Shown: positions 33,702 through 37,257 of the stretch, piece after piece
Numbering within the stretch: position 1 is the first letter of the stretch
Layout of the letters: each line of letters starts with the position of its first letter
Assembly (NCBI GenBank): GCA_035655155.1
Contig: DASRVH010000009.1
Coordinates: 1 to 37,257 of the forward strand
Reading direction: 5' to 3'
Source: Lentisalinibacter sp035655155
GTDB lineage: Bacteria > Pseudomonadota > Gammaproteobacteria > Steroidobacterales > Woeseiaceae
DNA length: 37,257 bases
Notes under the pieces: model-generated
What the model saw: only the letters and a program-made list of their open reading frames with translations
Told to the model about the DNA's origin: nothing
Databases searched by the model: none
Translations under genes and position numbers: made by a program

Positions 33702-35348
33702 ATGACGTGCTACGTATTCATCACCGGCGGTGTGGTCTCCTCACTCGGCAAGGGCATCACCTCCGCCTGCCTCGGCGCCATCCTGGAGGCCCGGGGCCTG
33801 AAGATCAGCATGATCAAGCTGGACCCCTACATCAACGTGGACCCGGGCACGATGAGCCCCTTCCAGCACGGCGAGGTGTTTGTGACCGCGGACGGTACGG
33901 AGACCGACCTGGACCTGGGCCACTACGAGCGGTTCGTGCGCACGACCACGGGGCGCAACAGCAACTTCACCACCGGGCGCATCTACGAGAGCGTCATCGC
34001 CAAGGAACGCCGCGGCGACTACCTGGGCGCCACGGTGCAGGTGATCCCGCACATCACCGACGAGATCAAGGAAAGCGTCCGCCGGGGCGCCGGCGACGCC
34101 GACGTCTGCATGGTGGAGATCGGCGGCACCGTGGGCGACATCGAGTCGCTGCCGTTCATGGAGGCGATCCGCCAGATGGGCGTGGAGGAGGGCCGCGACC
34201 GCGTGGTGTACGTCCACCTGACGCTGGTGCCCTACATCGCCACCTCCTCCGAGATAAAGACCAAGCCCACCCAGCACTCGGTGAAGGAGCTGCGCTCCAT
34301 CGGCATACAGCCGGACGTGCTGGTCTGCCGCTCCGAACACCCGCTGCCGGCGGAGCAGCGGCGCAAGATCGCGCTGTTCACCAACGTGGCCGAGAACGCC
34401 GTGATCTCCGCCATCGACGTGGACGACCTCTACAAGATCCCGATGGTGCTGCGCGACCAGGGCCTGGACCAGATCGTGGTCGACCATCTGGGCCTGGAAC
34501 TGCCGCCGGCCGACCTCGGCGAGTGGGAGGACGTGGTGCACGCCAAGCAGCATCCCACCGGCGAAGTCAACGTGGCGATGGTGGGCAAGTACGTGGACTT
34601 CCGCGACTCCTACATCTCGCTGTCCGAGGCGCTGCTGCACGCGGGCATCCACACCTCCACGCGGGTGAACATCCACTACTTCGAGTCCCAGGACATCGAG
34701 ACGGACGGTGCGGACTGCCTGCGGGACATGGATGCCATCCTGGTGCCCGGCGGCTTCGGCGAGCGCGGGGTGGAGGGCAAGATCAGCGCGGTACGACTCG
34801 CCCGGGAGAACGGCATCCCCTATCTCGGGATCTGCCTCGGCCTGCAGGTGGCCGTGATCGAATTCGCCCGTCACGCGGCCGGGCTCGACGGGGCCCACAG
34901 CACGGAATTCGAGCGCGGCACGCCGAACCCGGTGATCGCGCTTATCACCGAGTGGCAGACCGAGGAAGGCCGCGTCGAAGAGCGCGACGAGGATTCCGAG
35001 CTGGGCGGCTCCATGCGCCTCGGCGCCCAGCCCGTGCAGCTGGCCGAAGGCTCGCTGGCCCGGGAGACCTACGGCAAGCCGACCGTGCACGAGCGCCACC
35101 GGCATCGCTACGAGGTGAACAACAACTATCGGCCCGTACTCGAGGAGGCGGGCATGCGCTTCTCGGGCACCTCGCTGGACGATCTGGTGGAGATGGTGGA
35201 GCTGCCGGACCATCCCTGGTTCCTGGCGAGCCAGTTCCATCCGGAGTTCACCTCCAACCCCCGCGACGGCCATCCGCTGTTCACCGGTTTCATCGGCGCC
35301 GCGCGCCGCTACCGGGAAGGCGAGGTGCCGGAGGCAGCACGGGCATGA
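33702..35348 (+). CDS. pyrG: CTP synthase
   Basis: PyrG makes CTP from UTP using ATP and glutamine. The 548-residue protein (E. coli 545) has the synthetase domain (YVFITGGVVSSLGKGI, KLDPYINVDPGTMSPFQHGE, EIGGTVGDIES) and a class I glutamine amidotransferase domain. The latter has nucleophile C378 in GICLGLQ, the PGGFGERG oxyanion strand and the catalytic His-Glu in FHPEFTS. The ATG at 33702 fits the family start (MTCYVFITGG); an upstream in-frame GTG at 33651 lies inside the hairpin arm and would add 17 atypical residues. The stop overlaps the kdsA start (ATGA). Confidence 0.98.
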   Translation: MTCYVFITGGVVSSLGKGITSACLGAILEARGLKISMIKLDPYINVDPGTMSPFQHGEVFVTADGTETDLDLGHYERFVRTTTGRNSNFTTGRIYESVIAKERRGDYLGATVQVIPHITDEIKESVRRGAGDADVCMVEIGGTVGDIESLPFMEAIRQMGVEEGRDRVVYVHLTLVPYIATSSEIKTKPTQHSVKELRSIGIQPDVLVCRSEHPLPAEQRRKIALFTNVAENAVISAIDVDDLYKIPMVLRDQGLDQIVVDHLGLELPPADLGEWEDVVHAKQHPTGEVNVAMVGKYVDFRDSYISLSEALLHAGIHTSTRVNIHYFESQDIETDGADCLRDMDAILVPGGFGERGVEGKISAVRLARENGIPYLGICLGLQVAVIEFARHAAGLDGAHSTEFERGTPNPVIALITEWQTEEGRVEERDEDSELGGSMRLGAQPVQLAEGSLARETYGKPTVHERHRHRYEVNNNYRPVLEEAGMRFSGTSLDDLVEMVELPDHPWFLASQFHPEFTSNPRDGHPLFTGFIGAARRYREGEVPEAARA

Positions 35349-36193
35349 AGCTCGCCCATTTCGAAGCGGGGCTGGACCGGCCGCTGTTCCTCATCGCCGG
35401 CACCTGCGTGGTGGAGAGCGAGCAGCTCGCCATCGATACCGCGGGCCGGCTGAAGGAGATCACGGACGGCCTGGGCATGCCGTTCATCTACAAGTCGTCC
35501 TTCGACAAGGCCAACCGGAGCTCGGCGGGCAGCTTCCGCGGGCCGGGCATGGAGGAGGGCCTCAGGGTGCTCTCCGAAGTGCGGCGCCAGGTCGGCGTGC
35601 CGGTGCTGACGGACGTCCACGAGGACACGCCCCTGGACGAGGCGGCGGCGGTGGCGGACGTGCTGCAGACGCCCGCATTCCTTTGCCGCCAGACCAATTT
35701 CATCCTGCGCGTCTCCTCCCAGGGCCGGCCGGTCAACATCAAGAAGGGCCAGTTCCTCTCACCCTGGGAGATGGGCAATGTCGTCGAGAAGGCGCGCTCC
35801 ACCGGCAACGAGCAGATTCTGGTGTGCGAGCGCGGCTTCACCTTCGGCTACAACAACCTGGTGTCCGACATGCGCAGCCTCGCGGTGATGCGCGAGACCG
35901 GCTGTCCGGTGGTGTTCGACGCCACGCACTCGGTGCAGCTGCCCGGCGGCAAGGGCAGCGCCTCGGGCGGGCAGCGCGAGTTCGTGCCGGTGCTGGCGCG
36001 GGCGGCGGTGGCGGCGGGCGTGGCGGGCGTGTTCATGGAGACCCACCCGGACCCCGAGCGCGCCCTGTCGGACGGCCCGAATGCCTGGCCGCTGGACCGG
36101 ATGGAGGCGTTGCTGGAGGTGCTGCAGGCGCTGGACGGCACCGTCAAGCGGAGCGGATTCGCCGAGGCCGAGTTCGGCCTCCAGGCCGGATGA
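35345..36193 (+). CDS. kdsA: 3-deoxy-D-manno-octulosonate 8-phosphate synthase
   Basis: KdsA condenses phosphoenolpyruvate with arabinose 5-phosphate to make KDO 8-phosphate for the lipopolysaccharide inner core. The 282-residue TIM-barrel protein (E. coli 284) shows FLIAGTCVVES, YKSSFDKANRSS, VPVLTDVHE, CRQTNFI, NIKKGQFLSP, CERGFTFGYNNLV, FDATHSVQLPGG and METHPDPERALSDGPN. The CERG segment carries no Cys-metal hallmark, and family type (metal-dependent or not) was not decided. The ATG overlaps the pyrG stop by 4 bp, so translation is coupled. Its product acts on the same pathway as lpxA, lpxD and lpxB upstream. Confidence 0.98.
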   Translation: MKLAHFEAGLDRPLFLIAGTCVVESEQLAIDTAGRLKEITDGLGMPFIYKSSFDKANRSSAGSFRGPGMEEGLRVLSEVRRQVGVPVLTDVHEDTPLDEAAAVADVLQTPAFLCRQTNFILRVSSQGRPVNIKKGQFLSPWEMGNVVEKARSTGNEQILVCERGFTFGYNNLVSDMRSLAVMRETGCPVVFDATHSVQLPGGKGSASGGQREFVPVLARAAVAAGVAGVFMETHPDPERALSDGPNAWPLDRMEALLEVLQALDGTVKRSGFAEAEFGLQAG

Positions 36194-36238
36194 CGACACA
36201 GAACGACCAAGAACAACACAGACATACCAGGAGACAGC

Positions 36239-37257
36239 ATGGGCCAGATCGCCGACATCCGTGGCCGCGAGATCATCGATTCGCGCGGCAACCCCACGGT
36301 CGAAGCCGACGTGATTCTGCAGAACGGGGTCATCGGCCGGGCCGCCGTGCCCTCGGGCGCCTCCACCGGTGCCCACGAGGCCATGGAACTGCGCGACGGC
36401 AACCCGGATCGCTACGGCGGCAAGGGCGTGCGCAAGGCGGTGGGCAACGTCAACGGCGCCATCCGCGATGCGCTCGTCAGCATGGACGTGCACGACCAGA
36501 CCACCATCGACCGGCGTCTCGTCGAACTCGACGGCACGGAAAACAAGTCGCAGCTCGGCGCCAACGCCATCCTAGCCGTCTCTCTGGCGTGCGCCCACGC
36601 GGCCTCCCGGTCCTCCGGTGTGCCGCTGTACCGGCTGATGGGCGAGGAGTCGGTGATGCCCGTGCCCATGATGAACATCATCAACGGCGGGGCGCACGCG
36701 GACAACAACGTGGACATCCAGGAGTTCATGATCCTGCCGGTCGGCGCGCCGCGCTTCTCGGAGGCGGTGCGCGCGGGCGCGGAGATCTTCCATGCGCTGC
36801 GCAAGGTGCTGCACGGCCGCGGCCTGAACACGGCGGTGGGCGACGAGGGCGGCTTCGCCCCGGATCTGCCTTCCAACCGGGCCGCGCTGGACACCATCGC
36901 CGAGGCGGTGGAGAAGGCCGGCTTCCGCCTGGGCGAGGACATCATGCTCGGCCTAGACGTGGCGAGCTCCGAGTTCTACCGCGACGGCGTGTACCGGCTG
37001 GAGTCCGAGGACCGGGAGTTCGACGCCGCGGGATTCGTGGATTATCTGGCCGGCCTGGTCGACGCCTATCCCATCATCACCGTCGAGGACGGCATGGCCG
37101 AGGACGACTGGGACGGATGGAAGCTGCTGACCGAGCGGCTCGGGGACCGTGTGCAGCTGGTCGGCGACGACCTGTTCGTAATTAACACCCGCATCCTGTC
37201 CCGAGGCATCGAGGAGAGCATCGCCAACGCGATCCTGATCAAGCCGAACCAGATCGG
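36239..37257 (+). CDS. eno: Enolase (3' end outside window)
   Basis: Enolase interconverts 2-phosphoglycerate and phosphoenolpyruvate; PEP is also the KdsA substrate. It is part of the RNA degradosome in E. coli. About 339 of roughly 430 residues are visible. Motifs include REIIDSRGNPTVEA, PSGASTGAHEA, GTENKSQLGANAILAVSLA, NIINGGAHADNNVDIQEFM with E162, AVGDEGGFAP, GLDVASSEFY, ITVEDGMAEDDWDGW, VGDDLFV and the start of KPNQI. CAGGAGA lies 4 bp before the ATG at 36239, so the start is secure. It follows kdsA by 45 bp. The frame is open to the last base, so the gene is cut only by the window. Confidence 0.98.
   Translation, partial: MGQIADIRGREIIDSRGNPTVEADVILQNGVIGRAAVPSGASTGAHEAMELRDGNPDRYGGKGVRKAVGNVNGAIRDALVSMDVHDQTTIDRRLVELDGTENKSQLGANAILAVSLACAHAASRSSGVPLYRLMGEESVMPVPMMNIINGGAHADNNVDIQEFMILPVGAPRFSEAVRAGAEIFHALRKVLHGRGLNTAVGDEGGFAPDLPSNRAALDTIAEAVEKAGFRLGEDIMLGLDVASSEFYRDGVYRLESEDREFDAAGFVDYLAGLVDAYPIITVEDGMAEDDWDGWKLLTERLGDRVQLVGDDLFVINTRILSRGIEESIANAILIKPNQI

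Overview
This is a chromosomal housekeeping window from a high-GC gammaproteobacterium. The blocks map-glnD-dapC-dapD beside rpsB, the run rpsB-tsf-pyrH-frr-uppS-cdsA-rseP-bamA-skp-lpxD-fabZ-lpxA-lpxB-dnaE-accA, and tilS-pyrG-kdsA-eno all occur in that class. Closeness to Chromatiales/Ectothiorhodospiraceae is a guess from GC content and gene order, not something I could compute. No tRNA, rRNA, CRISPR array, transposase, prophage gene or toxin-antitoxin pair is visible. Coding density is very high and no gene-free stretch exceeds 300 bases.

Layout. (1) 1-2041, rightward: the 3' end of a PhoR-type histidine kinase, phoU and dsbB. (2) 2046-3218, leftward: dapE. (3) 3363-8201, rightward: the phosphate uptake operon pstS-pstC-pstA-pstB, with a strong hairpin between pstS and pstC. 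(4) 8224-14148, leftward: map-glnD-dapC-dapD-yffB, which joins N-terminal methionine removal, nitrogen sensing and the succinylase branch of lysine/diaminopimelate synthesis. (5) 14235-32134, rightward from a promoter shared with map: ribosomal protein S2, EF-Ts, UMP kinase and ribosome recycling factor; then the envelope block (undecaprenyl-PP synthase, CDP-DAG synthase, RseP, BamA, Skp, LpxD, FabZ, LpxA, LpxB); then DnaE and AccA. (6) 32112-37257: tilS, then pyrG-kdsA-eno, with enolase cut by the window end.

The genes group into five themes: phosphate sensing and import (phoR, phoU, pstSCAB); diaminopimelate for peptidoglycan and lysine (dapE, dapD, dapC); translation (rpsB, tsf, frr, map, tilS); outer-membrane construction (lipid A steps LpxA, LpxD and LpxB, KDO supply by KdsA, BamA and Skp for porins, RseP for envelope stress); and precursor supply (pyrH, pyrG, accA, fabZ, cdsA, uppS, eno).

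I found no convincing new biological system. The points worth a second look are local. The pst operon sits in opposite orientation between dapE and the rest of a normally compact dap cluster. S2 has a 115-residue histone-like and acidic tail. dxr and rnhB are missing from their usual slots. rseP, bamA and tilS appear to start with TTG. A 67-bp REP/MITE-like hairpin lies just upstream of pyrG. Several hairpins and dyads sit at operon junctions.
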